From: an uncultured Oscillospiraceae bacterium
GTDB lineage: Bacteria > Bacillota > Clostridia > Oscillospirales > Oscillospiraceae
Reading direction: 5' to 3'
DNA: 64,000 bases
Assembly (NCBI GenBank): GCA_947625355.1
Contig: CANQOA010000002.1
Coordinates: forward strand, 59,822 to 123,821
In this document: positions 32,457-42,155 of the stretch, in pieces
Numbering within the stretch: position 1 is the stretch's first letter
Layout of the letters: every line of letters starts with the position of its first letter
Notes under the pieces: generated by a model
The model's database searches: none
What the model saw: the letters and a program-made list of their open reading frames with translations, nothing else
What the model was told of the DNA's origin: nothing
Translations under genes and position numbers: made by a program

Positions 32457-33602
32457 ATGACAAGGATCGACATCTTCTCCGGCTTTTTGGGCGCGGGAAA
32501 GACCACTCTCATCAAAAAGCTTCTGAAGGAGGCCTATGCCGGCCAGAAGCTGGTGCTCATCGAAAATGAGTTCGGCGAGATCGGCATCGACGGCGGTTTC
32601 CTGAAGGACGCGGGCATCGTGGTCAACGAGATCGAGTCCGGCTGCATCTGCTGCAGCCTCACCGGCGATTTCCGCGAGGCCCTGCGGATGGTGGCGGCGC
32701 AGTACGCGCCCGACCGCATCCTGATCGAGCCCTCCGGCGTGGGGAAACTGTCCGAGATCGTGGCCGCCGTCCAGTCCGCCGGGGACCAGTTCGTCCTGGG
32801 CGGCCTGACCACCGTGGTGGACGCCACCAAGGCGCGGCTGTACATGAAGAACTTCGGCGAGTTCTTCAATAACCAGGTCCAGTCCGCCAACTGCATCGTC
32901 CTCAGCCGCACCGCCGGCATGAGCCAGGAGAAGCTGGCCCAGGCCGAGGCCCTGCTGCGGGAGAAGAACCCCGACGCCGTGATCGTGACCACTGACTGGG
33001 ACCAGATCACCGGCGCGCAGATCCTGGACGCCATCGACCAGAAGGACTCCATCGGCGCGGAGCTGGCCGCCCTGTTGGAGGAGCACTACCGGGAAGAGGC
33101 GGAAGAGGAAGAAGAGGAGCACGAGCATCATCACCACCACAACGACGACGATGACGACGACCATGACCACTGCTGCCACCATCATCACGACGACGATGAC
33201 GATGATGATGACCACGACCACTGCTGCCACCATCACCACCACGATGACGACGATGACGACCATGACCACGATCACTGCGGCTGCGGCCACCACCATCACC
33301 ATCATCACCACCACGGCCACGACGCCGACGAGGTGTTCCAGAGCTGGGGCGCGGAGACCGGCAAGCAGTATACCGCCGGGGACATCGACGCGATCCTGGA
33401 CAAGCTGGGCAACGAGTCCGTCTATGGGCTGGTGGTCCGGGCCAAGGGCTATGTGGCCGCCCCGGACGGCACCTGGGTCCACTTTGACTACACCCCGGGC
33501 GAGAAGGACATCCGCACCGGTCCGGCCAACGTGGCGGGCCGCGTGTGCGTCATCGGCGCGGAGCTGAAGGAATCCGCCGTGAAGGAGCTGTTCGGGCTGT
33601 GA
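32457..33602 (+). CDS. CobW/COG0523-family metallochaperone GTPase with His/Asp-rich insert
   Basis: 381 residues. P-loop GFLGAGKT at 9-16, the family metal motif C-I-C-C at 63-66, and a Walker B-like ILIEPSG near 88. The guanine-specificity motif is degenerate (SRTAG in place of NKxD). Residues 221-289 form a His/Asp/Cys tract with repeated HDHCC units; the C-terminal CobW domain follows (YTAGDIDAILDKLG, VHFDYTPGEKDIRTG). COG0523 proteins move Zn2+, Co2+ or other metals into target proteins using GTP. The tract probably binds or stores metal. The next gene overlaps its stop (GTGA), so the two are coupled. Confidence 0.93.
   Translation: MTRIDIFSGFLGAGKTTLIKKLLKEAYAGQKLVLIENEFGEIGIDGGFLKDAGIVVNEIESGCICCSLTGDFREALRMVAAQYAPDRILIEPSGVGKLSEIVAAVQSAGDQFVLGGLTTVVDATKARLYMKNFGEFFNNQVQSANCIVLSRTAGMSQEKLAQAEALLREKNPDAVIVTTDWDQITGAQILDAIDQKDSIGAELAALLEEHYREEAEEEEEEHEHHHHHNDDDDDDHDHCCHHHHDDDDDDDDHDHCCHHHHHDDDDDDHDHDHCGCGHHHHHHHHHGHDADEVFQSWGAETGKQYTAGDIDAILDKLGNESVYGLVVRAKGYVAAPDGTWVHFDYTPGEKDIRTGPANVAGRVCVIGAELKESAVKELFGL
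33117..33323 (+). repeat. His/Asp-coding low-complexity tract in the CobW-type gene
   Basis: About 207 bases of CAC/CAT and GAC/GAT codons with a three-fold repeat of the HDHCC-HHHH-DDDDD theme. It stays in frame. Confidence 0.9.
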
Positions 33603-34543
33603 GACAGATCCCCGTCTATCTTTTCACCGGCTTTCTGGAGGCCGGAAAGACCAAGTTCATCCAGGAGACCCTGGAGGACCCCCGCTTCAACCAGGGCGAG
33701 CGGACGCTGCTGCTGCTGTGCGAGGAGGGCGAGGAGGAATACGCCCCTGACAGCTTCTCCGGCAAGAACGTGTTCATCGAGCCCATCGAGTCCGAGGAGG
33801 ACATCCAGCCCGCGCCCCTGGAGGCGATGCTGAAAAAGCACCGGGCGGAGCGGGTGCTGGTGGAGTACAACGGCATGTGGATGCTGGACAGCCTCTATCA
33901 GCGGATGCCGGAGGCGTGGGTGGTGGCCCAGGAATTTCTGTTCTGCGACACCAATACCTTCGTCAGCTACAACGCCAACATGCGCCAGCTGGTCTACGAC
34001 AAGCTGCGCAGCTGCGAGCTGGTGGTGTTCAACCGCTGCAAGGCGGATGCGGACCGGCTGGAGCTGCACAAGATCGTCCGGGCTGCCAACCGCCGCTGCG
34101 ACATCGCCTATGAGGCCCCCGACGGCTCGGTGGAGTATGACGAGATCGAGGACCCCCTGCCCTTCGATCTGGACGCCCCGGTGGTTGACATAAAAGACGA
34201 GGACTACGCCCTCTTCTATTCGGACCTGTCCGCGGACATCGAAAAATACGACGGCAAGACCCTGCGCTATAAGGGCATGGTGGCGAAGAGCCCCCGGCTT
34301 GCCAGCGACGATTTCGTCTTTGGCCGCCAGCTGATGACCTGCTGCGCCAACGACATCCAGTTCACCGGCCTCATCTGCCGCTGGCCCCAGGCCGCCAGCC
34401 TCTCCAAGGGCCAGTGGGCCACCGTCACCGCCAAGGTGGCTCTGAAGTGGCACAAGGGCTACGGCAAAAAGGGCCCGGTGCTGACGGTGACGGACCTGCA
34501 GCCCGCGGCGCCCCCGGCCCAGCCGGTGGCAACATTCTACTAA
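33599..34543 (+). CDS. CobW-type P-loop protein with YcgQ/TIGR03943-like C-terminal domain
   Basis: 314 residues from GTG at 33599, which overlaps the previous stop. P-loop GFLEAGKT lies at residues 10-17, but the CxCC motif is absent and the G4 motif is altered (FNRCK). Residues ~200-314 (YDGKTLRYKGMV, FVFGRQLMTCCANDIQFTGLIC, WATVTAKVALKW) resemble the soluble domain of YcgQ/TIGR03943 proteins, which normally pair with a permease linked to zinc or other metal export. So it looks like a fusion of a COG0523-like NTPase with that domain. The domain match is from memory and moderate. Its coupling to the His-rich metallochaperone supports a metal role. Confidence 0.8.
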   Translation: MRQIPVYLFTGFLEAGKTKFIQETLEDPRFNQGERTLLLLCEEGEEEYAPDSFSGKNVFIEPIESEEDIQPAPLEAMLKKHRAERVLVEYNGMWMLDSLYQRMPEAWVVAQEFLFCDTNTFVSYNANMRQLVYDKLRSCELVVFNRCKADADRLELHKIVRAANRRCDIAYEAPDGSVEYDEIEDPLPFDLDAPVVDIKDEDYALFYSDLSADIEKYDGKTLRYKGMVAKSPRLASDDFVFGRQLMTCCANDIQFTGLICRWPQAASLSKGQWATVTAKVALKWHKGYGKKGPVLTVTDLQPAAPPAQPVATFY

Positions 34544-34575
34544 GTCGTTTGAAGGGCTGAGGAAGCCTCGCAGAG

Positions 34576-34595
34576 TTTGCGCCCGCAGGCGCAAA
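34576..34595 (+). other. Small hairpin after the CobW-type pair
   Basis: TTTGCGCC, loop CGCA, GGCGCAAA (34576-34595), followed by TAAAG rather than a T run. It is the first of three hairpins in the 208-bp gap before rplQ. Confidence 0.5.
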
Positions 34596-34606
34596 TAAAG
34601 TAGGAT

Positions 34607-34639
34607 ATGATCTCCGGGGGCGTGTACCTCGGAGATCAT
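34607..34639 (+). terminator. Terminator of the CobW-type gene pair
   Basis: ATGATCTCCG (34607-34616) pairs with CGGAGATCAT (34630-34639), followed by TCTTCTC. It is on the side of the plus-strand pair. Confidence 0.65.
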
Positions 34640-34662
34640 TCTTCTCGGCCCGCAAACGTGAA

Positions 34663-34688
34663 CGCCCCCGTCCTATCGGACGGGGGCG
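34663..34688. terminator. Shared hairpin terminator between the CobW-type pair and rplQ
   Basis: Perfect 11-bp stem CGCCCCCGTCC / GGACGGGGGCG around TATC. Plus strand continues CTTTGCG and the minus strand TTCACG; the T runs are short. It probably stops the ribosomal superoperon coming from rplQ. Confidence 0.6.
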
Positions 34689-34751
34689 CTTTGCGCTGCA
34701 GCGGGCCGCAGCTATTGTCGGCGAAGCGGCGTGAGCCGGTTCGCGACAGTG

Positions 34752-35093
34752 TTACACCAGCTCGATCACGGCCATCTCGGCGGCGTCGCCGCGACGGGTG
34801 CCGGTGCGGGTGATGCGGGTATAGCCGCCGTTGCGGTCGGCATACTTCACAGACAGCTCGTCAAAGACCTTCTTGGCCACGTCCTCACGGGTGAGGAACC
34901 GCAGCGCCAGGCGATAGTTGGCCAGGCCCTTTTTCTTCCCCAGCGTGATCATCCGCTCGGCCAGAGGACGGACCTCCTTGGCGCGGGTGACAGTGGTCTC
35001 AATGCGGCCGGTGGCCAACAGATCGGTGACCTGCTGGCGGAGCATAGCCATGCGGGCAGCCGTCGGCTTGCCGAGCTTGCGAGTTCCGGGCAT
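34752..35093 (-). CDS. rplQ: 50S ribosomal protein L17
   Basis: 113 residues. The start [26 protein letters not shown] and [20 protein letters not shown] match L17. It binds 23S rRNA near the exit tunnel. It is the last gene of the ribosomal superoperon, 35 bases after rpoA. Confidence 0.98.
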   Translation of the reverse strand: MPGTRKLGKPTAARMAMLRQQVTDLLATGRIETTVTRAKEVRPLAERMITLGKKKGLANYRLALRFLTREDVAKKVFDELSVKYADRNGGYTRITRTGTRRGDAAEMAVIELV

Positions 35094-35128
35094 TTTCGTT
35101 TACCTCCAATAGTGAGTGATCGGCGGAT

Positions 35129-36082
35129 TTACTTGCCGTCCTCGTCGCTGGCAAGGCTCAGGCCCATCATCGCCAGCTTCTGGATGACTTCCTCCAGGCT
35201 CTTGCGGCCAAGGTTGCGCACCTTGATCATCTCGTCCTGGGTCTTGGACACCAGGTCCTCCACCGTATTGATGTTAGCGCGTTTCAGGCAGTTGAAGCTG
35301 CGCACACTGAGATCCAGCTCCTCGATGGTCATCTCCATGACCTTATCCTTCACGGCCTCCGTCTTTTCCACCACGGTGGAGCCCATGTTCATGCTGGACG
35401 ACAGGTCCGTGAACAGGGTGAAGTGGTCGCAAAGGATCTTGGCGCCCAGGGAAACGGCGTCCCGGGGAGAGATGGTCCTGTCGGTCCAGACCTCCAAGGT
35501 CAGCTTGTCGTAATCCGTCTGGTTCCCCACGCGGGTGTTTTCCACGGCGTAGTTCACCTTCAGGACGGGGGTGTATATGGAGTCGATGGGGATGACGCCC
35601 GCCACGGCCTGGGCAGGTTTGTTTTTCTCTGCGGGCACATAGCCGCGGCCGTGGGAGATGGTCAGCTCCATAGACAGGGAGGCGTCAGGACCCAGGGTAG
35701 CGATATGCAGCTCAGGATTGAGGATCTCCACCTCGCCGTCGGCCTTGATGTCGCCGGCAGTGACCTCGCACTCGCCGTCGGCCTCGATATAGACGGTCTT
35801 CGTCCCCTCCCTGTGGAGGCGGGCGATGAGGCTCTTGATGTTCAGAACGATCTCGGTGACGTCCTCTTTGACGCCGGGGATCGTGGAGAACTCATGCTGC
35901 ACACCGGCGATCTTGATGGTGGTGACAGCCGTGCCGGGCAGGGAGCTGAGGAGCACCCGCCGCAGGGAGTTGCCAAGGGTGGTGCCGTAGCCCCGCTCCA
36001 GGGGCTCCACGACGAACTTCCCATAGCTCTCGTCTGCCGGGTTTTCCACACACTCGATGCGCGGCTTTTCGATCTCTATCAT
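35129..36082 (-). CDS. rpoA: RNA polymerase alpha subunit
   Basis: 317 residues from ATG at 36082 (AAAGGAGGG upstream; an ATG at 36127 lacks conservation). N-terminal domain ([31 protein letters not shown]) dimerises and scaffolds polymerase; the C-terminal domain ([25 protein letters not shown]) binds promoter UP elements and activators. Standard place between rpsD and rplQ. Confidence 0.99.
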   Translation of the reverse strand: MIEIEKPRIECVENPADESYGKFVVEPLERGYGTTLGNSLRRVLLSSLPGTAVTTIKIAGVQHEFSTIPGVKEDVTEIVLNIKSLIARLHREGTKTVYIEADGECEVTAGDIKADGEVEILNPELHIATLGPDASLSMELTISHGRGYVPAEKNKPAQAVAGVIPIDSIYTPVLKVNYAVENTRVGNQTDYDKLTLEVWTDRTISPRDAVSLGAKILCDHFTLFTDLSSSMNMGSTVVEKTEAVKDKVMEMTIEELDLSVRSFNCLKRANINTVEDLVSKTQDEMIKVRNLGRKSLEEVIQKLAMMGLSLASDEDGK

Positions 36083-36159
36083 GTGGTTCAATACCCTCCT
36101 TTGATACTGTGCGCTGCGAAGCGTCACGCGGTTTCCAGCTTACCAACCTGTGAGGGCTT

Positions 36160-36786
36160 TTACTTGGAATACAACTCGACGATGAGGTGCTCCTCGATGG
36201 GCAGATCGATGTCCTCCTTGGCGGGGACGCCGGTCACTTTGGCGAGCATGTTGGCCGCGTCATAGTCCAGCCACTTGGGCGGCTGACGGGACGCGTTGGC
36301 TTCAATGTTGGCCTTGATCTTATCCAGATCGCGGCTGGAGGGTTTGACAGAGATCACCATGCCGGGCTTGACCAGATAGCTGGGGATGTCCACCTTATGG
36401 CCGTTGACGGTGAAGTGGCCATGGGTGACCAGCTGGCGGGCCTCGGCGCGGCTCATGGCGAAGCCCAGGCGATAGACCACGTTGTCCATCCGGGACTCCA
36501 GGATGCTGAGCAGGTTCTCGCCGGCCTGGCCGGGACGGCGCTCGGCCATATCGAAGTACTTGCGGAACTGGGCCTCCAGAACGCCATAGTACCGCTTGGC
36601 CTTCTGCTTCTCACGCAGCTGCATGCCGTACTCGGAGCTCTTGCTCCGGCCCTGGCCATGCATCCCGGGAGGATAGGGGCGGTTGGAGAGCGCGCACTTT
36701 TCGGTATAGCACCGGTCGCCCTTCAGGAAGAGCTTCTGGTTCTCGCGGCGGCAAAGGCGGCACACCGCATTCGTATATCTTGCCAT
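36160..36786 (-). CDS. rpsD: 30S ribosomal protein S4, zinc-binding form
   Basis: 208 residues. The N-terminus keeps four Cys (C9, C12, C26, C31 in the region VCRLCRRE...GDRCYTEKC), so it is the zinc (C+) form. The S4 RNA-binding domain [27 protein letters not shown] is clear. S4 nucleates 30S assembly and often represses its own operon. Confidence 0.98.
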   Translation of the reverse strand: MARYTNAVCRLCRRENQKLFLKGDRCYTEKCALSNRPYPPGMHGQGRSKSSEYGMQLREKQKAKRYYGVLEAQFRKYFDMAERRPGQAGENLLSILESRMDNVVYRLGFAMSRAEARQLVTHGHFTVNGHKVDIPSYLVKPGMVISVKPSSRDLDKIKANIEANASRQPPKWLDYDAANMLAKVTGVPAKEDIDLPIEEHLIVELYSK

Positions 36787-36808
36787 AGTTTCTTAATCCT
36801 CCCTTACA

Positions 36809-37213
36809 TCAGACGCGGCGGCGCTTGGGCGGACGGCATCCGTTGTGGGGGATGGGCGTCACGTCCTTGATCATGGTGACCTCAAGGCCGGCGGTCTGCA
36901 GGGCGCGGATGGCGGCTTCACGGCCGCTGCCGGGACCCTTGACGAACACTTCCACGGTCTTCAGGCCGTGCTCCATGGCGGCGCGGGCCGCGGTCTCCGC
37001 GGCGGTAGAGGCCGCGAAGGGAGTGGACTTCCGGCTGCCCCGGAAACCCATGCCGCCGGCGCTGGCCCAGCTGAGGGCGTTGCCGTTGGTATCGGTCACG
37101 GTGACCATGGTGTTGTTGAAGGAAGAGCTGATATGGACCTGGCCCTTCTCGATGTTCTTCCGCTCTCTGCGGCGGGTGCGAACGACTTTCTTGCCCTTCT
37201 GAGCAGTTGCCAT
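36809..37213 (-). CDS. rpsK: 30S ribosomal protein S11
   Basis: 134 residues. Motifs [33 protein letters not shown] and the C-terminal [16 protein letters not shown] are invariant S11 features. It forms the platform near the mRNA exit and lies 22 bases before rpsD in transcription order. Confidence 0.99.
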   Translation of the reverse strand: MATAQKGKKVVRTRRRERKNIEKGQVHISSSFNNTMVTVTDTNGNALSWASAGGMGFRGSRKSTPFAASTAAETAARAAMEHGLKTVEVFVKGPGSGREAAIRALQTAGLEVTMIKDVTPIPHNGCRPPKRRRV

Positions 37214-37228
37214 TTTCTCTTCCCTCCC

Positions 37229-37597
37229 TTACTTCTTCTTGTTGGCGATGGTGCGCTTGGGGCCCTTGCGGGTGCGGGCGTTGGTCTTGGTCCGCTGGCC
37301 GCGCACGGGCAGCCCCTTCCGGTGGCGGGTGCCGCGGTAGGAGCCGATCTCCATCAGCCGTTTGATGTCCAGAGCGTTCTGGCGGCGAAGATCGCCCTCC
37401 ACAACGTATTCCTTATCGATGCACTCACGGAGCTTGGCCTCATCCGCCTCGGAGAGGTCCTTCACGCGGGTGTCGGGATTGATCCCGGTCTCTTCCAGTA
37501 TTTTCTTTGCGGAAGTCCTGCCAATGCCATAGACATAGGTCAAGCCTATCTCCACACGCTTGTCCTTCGGCAGGTCAACGCCGGCGATACGTGCCAT
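37229..37597 (-). CDS. rpsM: 30S ribosomal protein S13
   Basis: 122 residues. [26 protein letters not shown] and [25 protein letters not shown] are hallmarks. The basic C-terminal tail contacts P-site tRNA. It follows rpmJ by 36 bases. Confidence 0.99.
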   Translation of the reverse strand: MARIAGVDLPKDKRVEIGLTYVYGIGRTSAKKILEETGINPDTRVKDLSEADEAKLRECIDKEYVVEGDLRRQNALDIKRLMEIGSYRGTRHRKGLPVRGQRTKTNARTRKGPKRTIANKKK

Positions 37598-37633
37598 TTT
37601 TCTCGATCAGTCCTTTCTTCAACAAGATAGGCA

Positions 37634-37747
37634 TCAGCCTTGTCTCTGCTTGTGTTTCGGGTTGGAGCAAATCACCATGACCCGGCCATGGCGCTTAATG
37701 ACCTTGCATTTCTCGCACATGGGCTTCACACTGGGCCTAACTTTCAT
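37634..37747 (-). CDS. rpmJ: 50S ribosomal protein L36
   Basis: 37 residues. Translation of the minus strand from ATG at 37747 gives [16 protein letters not shown]... with zinc ligands C11, C14, C27 and H32, so it is the zinc form. A strong AAGGAGG lies upstream. The short length hides it from simple gene scans. Standard place between infA and rpsM. Confidence 0.98.
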   Translation of the reverse strand: MKVRPSVKPMCEKCKVIKRHGRVMVICSNPKHKQRQG

Positions 37748-37784
37748 TTTGTAAGCCTCCTTACGTTCTAACGCGGTTCGTTGA

Positions 37785-38003
37785 TTACTTTGTGCGCCAG
37801 GTGATGCGGCCTCGGGTGAGGTCGTAGGGCGACATCTGCACTGTTACCTTATCGCCGGGCAGGATGCGGATGAAGTTCATGCGCAGCTTACCGGAGATAT
37901 GGGCCAGGATCGTGTGACCGCCGCCGATGTCCACCTGGAACATGGTGTTGGGCAGGGATTCGACCACCGTGCCCTCCAGCTCGATAACGTCATCTTTCGC
38001 CAA
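37785..38003 (-). CDS. infA: Translation initiation factor IF-1
   Basis: 72 residues. [26 protein letters not shown] and the OB-fold end GRITWRTK are typical. IF-1 binds the A site of 30S at initiation. Its start lies 14 bases inside the KOW-protein gene, so the two are coupled. Confidence 0.99.
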   Translation of the reverse strand: MAKDDVIELEGTVVESLPNTMFQVDIGGGHTILAHISGKLRMNFIRILPGDKVTVQMSPYDLTRGRITWRTK

Positions 38004-38265
38004 GAAGTTTTCCCTCCTTCTCCGCGGCGACGTCCGCCGCCAGCGCTAAGATCCGCCTGATGTCCTTGTCCGTCGCCGGGGGGACATCTCCCTCGGCCAC
38101 GAGGCGCATATGCTTGGGGCTTTTGGATTTGGGATTTTCGATTTTCCGTGTCCGTCCGTCGCAGAGCAGAAGCCTGCCGCCTCTCTCGCCGGTGACCACA
38201 AAGAGCTTCCCGCCATCGTGCCCCGCCAGGGACAGGACGACATCGAATGGTCTGGGTGCTCTCAT
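37990..38265 (-). CDS. KOW-domain RNA-binding protein
   Basis: 91 residues. An SH3-like KOW domain ([50 protein letters not shown]) resembles L14e-type proteins of Bacillota found between map and infA. It probably binds rRNA or mRNA; exact role unknown. It directly abuts the map stop and overlaps infA by 14 bases. Confidence 0.85.
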   Translation of the reverse strand: MRAPRPFDVVLSLAGHDGGKLFVVTGERGGRLLLCDGRTRKIENPKSKSPKHMRLVAEGDVPPATDKDIRRILALAADVAAEKEGKLLGER

Positions 38266-39027
38266 TCACAGGTCCTCCGCGAAGGTGAGGATCTCGGGCT
38301 CGCCGTCGGTGATGAGGATGGTGTTCTCATAGTGGGCGGAGAGGCTGCCGTCGGCTGTCTTGACAGTCCAGCCGTCCCGCAGCACCCGGACCTCCCAGGT
38401 CCCCGCGTTCACCATGGGCTCCACCGCGATGGTCATGCCCTTTACCAGGGCGGGACCCCGTCCGGCCCGGCCGAAGTTCGGCACCTCCGGCGCCTCGTGC
38501 ATCACCGCGCCCACACCGTGGCCCACATAATCCCTTACCACCGAACAGCCATTGTTTTCAACATATGTCTGCACGGCATGGGATATGTCGCCGATGCGGT
38601 TGCCCGCGCGGGCGAATTTGATCCCCTCGAAAAAGCTCTGCCGCGTGACGGCGATGAGGTGCTTCGCCGCCTCTGTCGCGGTACCTGCAACGAAGGTGCC
38701 CGCGCAGTCGCCCACATAGCCCTTCCAGGTGGCCCCCACGTCCACGGAGACGATGTCGCCCTCGTGGATCACGCGGTGGCCGGGGATCCCGTGGATCACT
38801 TCATCGTTGATCGAAAGGCAGACGCTGGCCGGATAGCCATTATAGCCCAGAAATGTGGGCTTGGCGCCGTTTTTCTCGATGAAGTGCCTGACTTCTCGGT
38901 CGATCTGAGCGGTCGTGACGCCGGGGGCCACCATTTCCCGGGCAAGTGTCCGGGCAGCCGCGGTAATCCTCCCCGCTTGGCGCATGATCTCGATCTCCCG
39001 TGGGGATTTGATAATAATATTGCTCAT
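38266..39027 (-). CDS. map: Type I methionine aminopeptidase
   Basis: 253 residues. Metal ligands of the pita-bread fold are present: His in GHGVGAVMHE, Asp in VSVDVGATWKGYVGDCAGTF, and late Glu in AVEPMV and HYENT. It trims N-terminal Met from new proteins. Start overlaps the adk stop by four bases (ATGA). Confidence 0.98.
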   Translation of the reverse strand: MSNIIIKSPREIEIMRQAGRITAAARTLAREMVAPGVTTAQIDREVRHFIEKNGAKPTFLGYNGYPASVCLSINDEVIHGIPGHRVIHEGDIVSVDVGATWKGYVGDCAGTFVAGTATEAAKHLIAVTRQSFFEGIKFARAGNRIGDISHAVQTYVENNGCSVVRDYVGHGVGAVMHEAPEVPNFGRAGRGPALVKGMTIAVEPMVNAGTWEVRVLRDGWTVKTADGSLSAHYENTILITDGEPEILTFAEDL

Positions 39028-39656
39028 ATCCCCAAAGCCTTCATTATCTCGACCGTGTTGCCCTCGATGGTGGGCTGATCCGACACGGTTCTGAGCTTCC
39101 CTCTCTCGCGATAGAACGCGATGAGCGGTTCCGTCTGCTTATGGTAGGTGCTCAAACGGTCCAGCACCGTTTCCGGGGCGTCGTCGGCGCGGACGACCAA
39201 CTCGTGGCCGCATTTGTCGCAGACGCCCTCGGTCCGGGGTGGATGGTTCTCGATATGATAGGTGGCGCCGCAGACCGGGCACACCCTCCGTCCGCTCATG
39301 CGCCGGACGATGGTCTCGTCGGGCACGTCCAATTCCAGTGCCACGTCGATCTCCACGCCCTGCTCCTCCATGGCTTCCGCCTGGGGGATGGTGCGGGGAA
39401 CACCGTCCAGGATATAGCCTTCGGCGCATTCCGGCGCCTGCAGGGCCTCGGCCAGGATGCCGATGATCACGTCGTCCGGGACCAGCTTTCCCGCGTCCAT
39501 GAAGGCCTTGGCCTTCAGGCCCACGGGGGTGCCGGCCTTCACGGCCGCCCGCAGGATATTGCCGGTGGAGATGGTGGGGACGCCAAGCTTTTGGGAGATG
39601 ATCTCCGCCTGAGTCCCCTTTCCCGCGCCGGGGGCGCCGAGCATGATGATCTTCAT
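39024..39656 (-). CDS. adk: Adenylate kinase, zinc-lid form
   Basis: 210 residues. P-loop GAPGAGKGTQ at 7-16 and the lid with four Cys (CPVCGATYH...CDKCG) show the long zinc-lid type of Gram-positive bacteria. It interconverts ATP+AMP and 2 ADP. It lies 18 bases after secY. Confidence 0.98.
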   Translation of the reverse strand: MKIIMLGAPGAGKGTQAEIISQKLGVPTISTGNILRAAVKAGTPVGLKAKAFMDAGKLVPDDVIIGILAEALQAPECAEGYILDGVPRTIPQAEAMEEQGVEIDVALELDVPDETIVRRMSGRRVCPVCGATYHIENHPPRTEGVCDKCGHELVVRADDAPETVLDRLSTYHKQTEPLIAFYRERGKLRTVSDQPTIEGNTVEIMKALGI

Positions 39657-39674
39657 ATTCGAGCGCCCTCCATG

Positions 39675-40958
39675 TTACTCAAGGAAACCTTTGTAATGCC
39701 GCATGAGCATCTGGCTCTCCAGGGCCTGCACGGTCTCCAGGGCAACGCCCACCACGATGATGATGGAGGTGCCGCCCAGGGAGATGCCCATCTGGCTGGC
39801 CGCGTTGGAATAGATACTCACGATATAGGGCACGGCGGCGATGATGCACAGATAGATGCTGCCGAACAGCGTGATCTTATTGAGCACCTTCTGGATGAAC
39901 TCGCTGGTGGGCTTGCCCGGCCGGTAGCCGGGGATGAAGCCGCCGTTTTTCCGCAGGTTGTTGCTGATCTCGATGGGGTTGAACTGGATGGTGGAGTAGA
40001 AGTATCCGAAGAACACGATCAGCAGCGCGTAGCAGATCACGTAGCCCCAGGTCGCGGTCTTGGACACATACTGGGCAAAGCCGCCGCTCCAGCCGAACAG
40101 CCGCACCAGGGTGCCGGGCAGGCTGGCGATGGACTGGGCGAAGATGATGGGCATGACGCCGGACATGTTCACCTTCATGGGAAGGTGGGTGCTCTGGCCG
40201 CCGTACATCTTCCGGCCGACCACCCGCTTGGAGTACTGCACGGGGATCCGCCGCTCGGCGTCGTTGACGAACACGATCAGCACGATGATGGCCAGCGCGC
40301 CCAGCAGCAGCAGCACGGCGATCCACCAGGCCACAGTGCCGTTCGCCACGTTGGCGATGGTGCTGATGACGCTGGTCGGGAACCGGCTGACGATGCTGGC
40401 GAACAGGATGATGGAGATGCCGTTGCCGATACCGAACTCGGTGATCTGCTCGCCCAGCCACATGATCAGCGCGGAGCCCGCGCAGAAGGTGGCGATGATG
40501 ACGATAGCGGCCCACACCCCGGTGCCGTCGGAGGCCAGCAGGTTGTTGGTGCGAATCAGTGCGTAGAAAGCGCCGCCCTGCAGCAGGGCGATGCCCACGG
40601 TGGAATAACGGGTGATGGAGGCGATCTTCTTCCGGCCCTCCTCGCCCTCATCCTTGCTCATCCGCTCCAGGGCCGGGATGGCCACGCACAGCAGCTGGAT
40701 GATGATGGAGGCGTTGATATAGGGCTGGATGCTCAGGGCAAAGATCGTTGCCTGGGAGAAAGCGCCGCCGGACATGACGTTATACAGGCCGAGTACCGTG
40801 TTCTCCAGGGAGCGGAAATACTCCTGGAGGTAAGCCACGTTGACGAAAGGCACAGGCACGGCGTTGCCCACCCGGTACAGGAGGACGATGAACAGCGTGA
40901 AGAGGATCTTCTTGCGGATCTCAGCGATCTTCCAGGCATTTGCAAACGTCTTAAACAC
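39675..40958 (-). CDS. secY: Preprotein translocase subunit SecY
   Basis: 427 residues with ten membrane segments. Plug and pore features such as GNAVPVPFVNVAYLQ, PYINASIIIQLL and the C-terminal FGSIYLCIIAAVPYIVS are typical. It forms the export channel driven by SecA, which is also in this window. One base separates it from rplO. Confidence 0.98.
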   Translation of the reverse strand: MFKTFANAWKIAEIRKKILFTLFIVLLYRVGNAVPVPFVNVAYLQEYFRSLENTVLGLYNVMSGGAFSQATIFALSIQPYINASIIIQLLCVAIPALERMSKDEGEEGRKKIASITRYSTVGIALLQGGAFYALIRTNNLLASDGTGVWAAIVIIATFCAGSALIMWLGEQITEFGIGNGISIILFASIVSRFPTSVISTIANVANGTVAWWIAVLLLLGALAIIVLIVFVNDAERRIPVQYSKRVVGRKMYGGQSTHLPMKVNMSGVMPIIFAQSIASLPGTLVRLFGWSGGFAQYVSKTATWGYVICYALLIVFFGYFYSTIQFNPIEISNNLRKNGGFIPGYRPGKPTSEFIQKVLNKITLFGSIYLCIIAAVPYIVSIYSNAASQMGISLGGTSIIIVVGVALETVQALESQMLMRHYKGFLE

Positions 40959-40959
40959 C

Positions 40960-41403
40960 TTACACCACCTCAGCCTTTCCGCCGGCGGCCTCTATTTTTT
41001 CTTTGGCAGACGCGGAGAAGGCCGTGGCACGTACAGTGAGTTTCTTGGTGATATCGCCGTTGCCCAGGATCTTGACGCCGTTGACGCACTTGGAGAGCAC
41101 GCCGGCGTCCAGCAGAGCCTGCGCGTCGATCTCGGCGCCCTCGGGGAAGCGGTCGTTGAGAACGCTCACGTTGACGGACTCCAGGGGCTTGGCGAAGATG
41201 TTGTTGAAGCCGCGCTTGGGGATGCGGCGGGCCAGAGGCATCTGGCCGCCCTCGAACCCGACGCGCACGCCGCCGCCGGAACGGGCGTTCTGGCCCTTAT
41301 GGCCGCGTCCGGCGGTCTTGCCGTTGCCGGAGGAGTGGCCCCGGCCCTTGCGCCAGGCGGCCTTGCGGCTGCCGGGAGCGGGGGAAAGTTCATGAATCTG
41401 CAT
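40960..41403 (-). CDS. rplO: 50S ribosomal protein L15
   Basis: 147 residues from ATG at 41403 (AGGAGG upstream; an ATG at 41439 lies in the rpmD-rplO gap and end). [39 protein letters not shown] is the conserved N-terminus. It binds 23S rRNA late in assembly. Confidence 0.98.
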   Translation of the reverse strand: MQIHELSPAPGSRKAAWRKGRGHSSGNGKTAGRGHKGQNARSGGGVRVGFEGGQMPLARRIPKRGFNNIFAKPLESVNVSVLNDRFPEGAEIDAQALLDAGVLSKCVNGVKILGNGDITKKLTVRATAFSASAKEKIEAAGGKAEVV

Positions 41404-41416
41404 TGTTGACCCCTCC

Positions 41417-41599
41417 TTATTCTTCCGTGACCTTGACAAGGTAGCCGATCTGGGCGATCTTGCCGCGGGTCTGGGGGTTATCGGGCTGCACAGTGGACTG
41501 GCCGATCTTATGCAGGCCCAGGGATGCGGCGGTCGCGATGTGCTTATCGTGGCGGCCGTTCAGGCTCTTGACGAGCTCGATCCTCAGCTTCTTTTCCAT
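41417..41599 (-). CDS. rpmD: 50S ribosomal protein L30
   Basis: 60 residues. [44 protein letters not shown] is typical L30. Standard place between rpsE and rplO. Confidence 0.97.
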   Translation of the reverse strand: MEKKLRIELVKSLNGRHDKHIATAASLGLHKIGQSTVQPDNPQTRGKIAQIGYLVKVTEE

Positions 41600-41611
41600 G
41601 GTGCGCCCTCC

Positions 41612-42139
41612 TTAACCCTGGATCTCTTCGGGGGCCTTGCCGCGCACTGCGGCCACCTGGCGGGCATCCCGCAGGCTCTTCAGGCCGGTCATAGTAGCGG
41701 CCACCACGTTGCCGGGGTTGTTGCTGCGCAGGCACTTGGCGCGGATATCGGAGATACCGGCGGCCTCCATGACCGCACGCACAGCGGAGCCGGCGATGAT
41801 GCCGGTACCGGGGGCGGCGGGCTTGAGGATGACGCGGCCGGCGCCGAACTCGCCGATGACCTCGTGGGGGATGGTGGTCCCGGACAGGGTGATGTTGGTC
41901 AGGTTCTTCTTGGCGTCCTCCAGGCCCTTGCGGATGGCCTCGGAGACCTCGTTGGCCTTGCCGGTGCCGAAGCCCACGCGGCCCTTGCCGTCGCCGACGA
42001 CGCACAGCGCCGCGAAGCGCATGATGCGGCCGCCCTTGACGGTCTTGGCGACACGGTTGAGGGAAACTACTTTTTCCACGAATTCGGGAGCTTCCTGCTC
42101 CTCTCTGCGGCGGGGCCGCCGATCGTTCTGGTATGCCAT
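41612..42139 (-). CDS. rpsE: 30S ribosomal protein S5
   Basis: 175 residues. The double-stranded RNA-binding N-domain ([46 protein letters not shown]) and the [17 protein letters not shown] loop identify S5. It takes part in decoding accuracy. Confidence 0.98.
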   Translation of the reverse strand: MAYQNDRRPRRREEQEAPEFVEKVVSLNRVAKTVKGGRIMRFAALCVVGDGKGRVGFGTGKANEVSEAIRKGLEDAKKNLTNITLSGTTIPHEVIGEFGAGRVILKPAAPGTGIIAGSAVRAVMEAAGISDIRAKCLRSNNPGNVVAATMTGLKSLRDARQVAAVRGKAPEEIQG

Positions 42140-42155
42140 TTCGTTTCCTCCTCCC

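Noticed and set aside
33151..33567. Met/Thr-rich frame inside the CobW-type gene
   Set aside because: It is the frame-shifted reading of the His/Asp codon tract; the CobW frame is supported on both sides.
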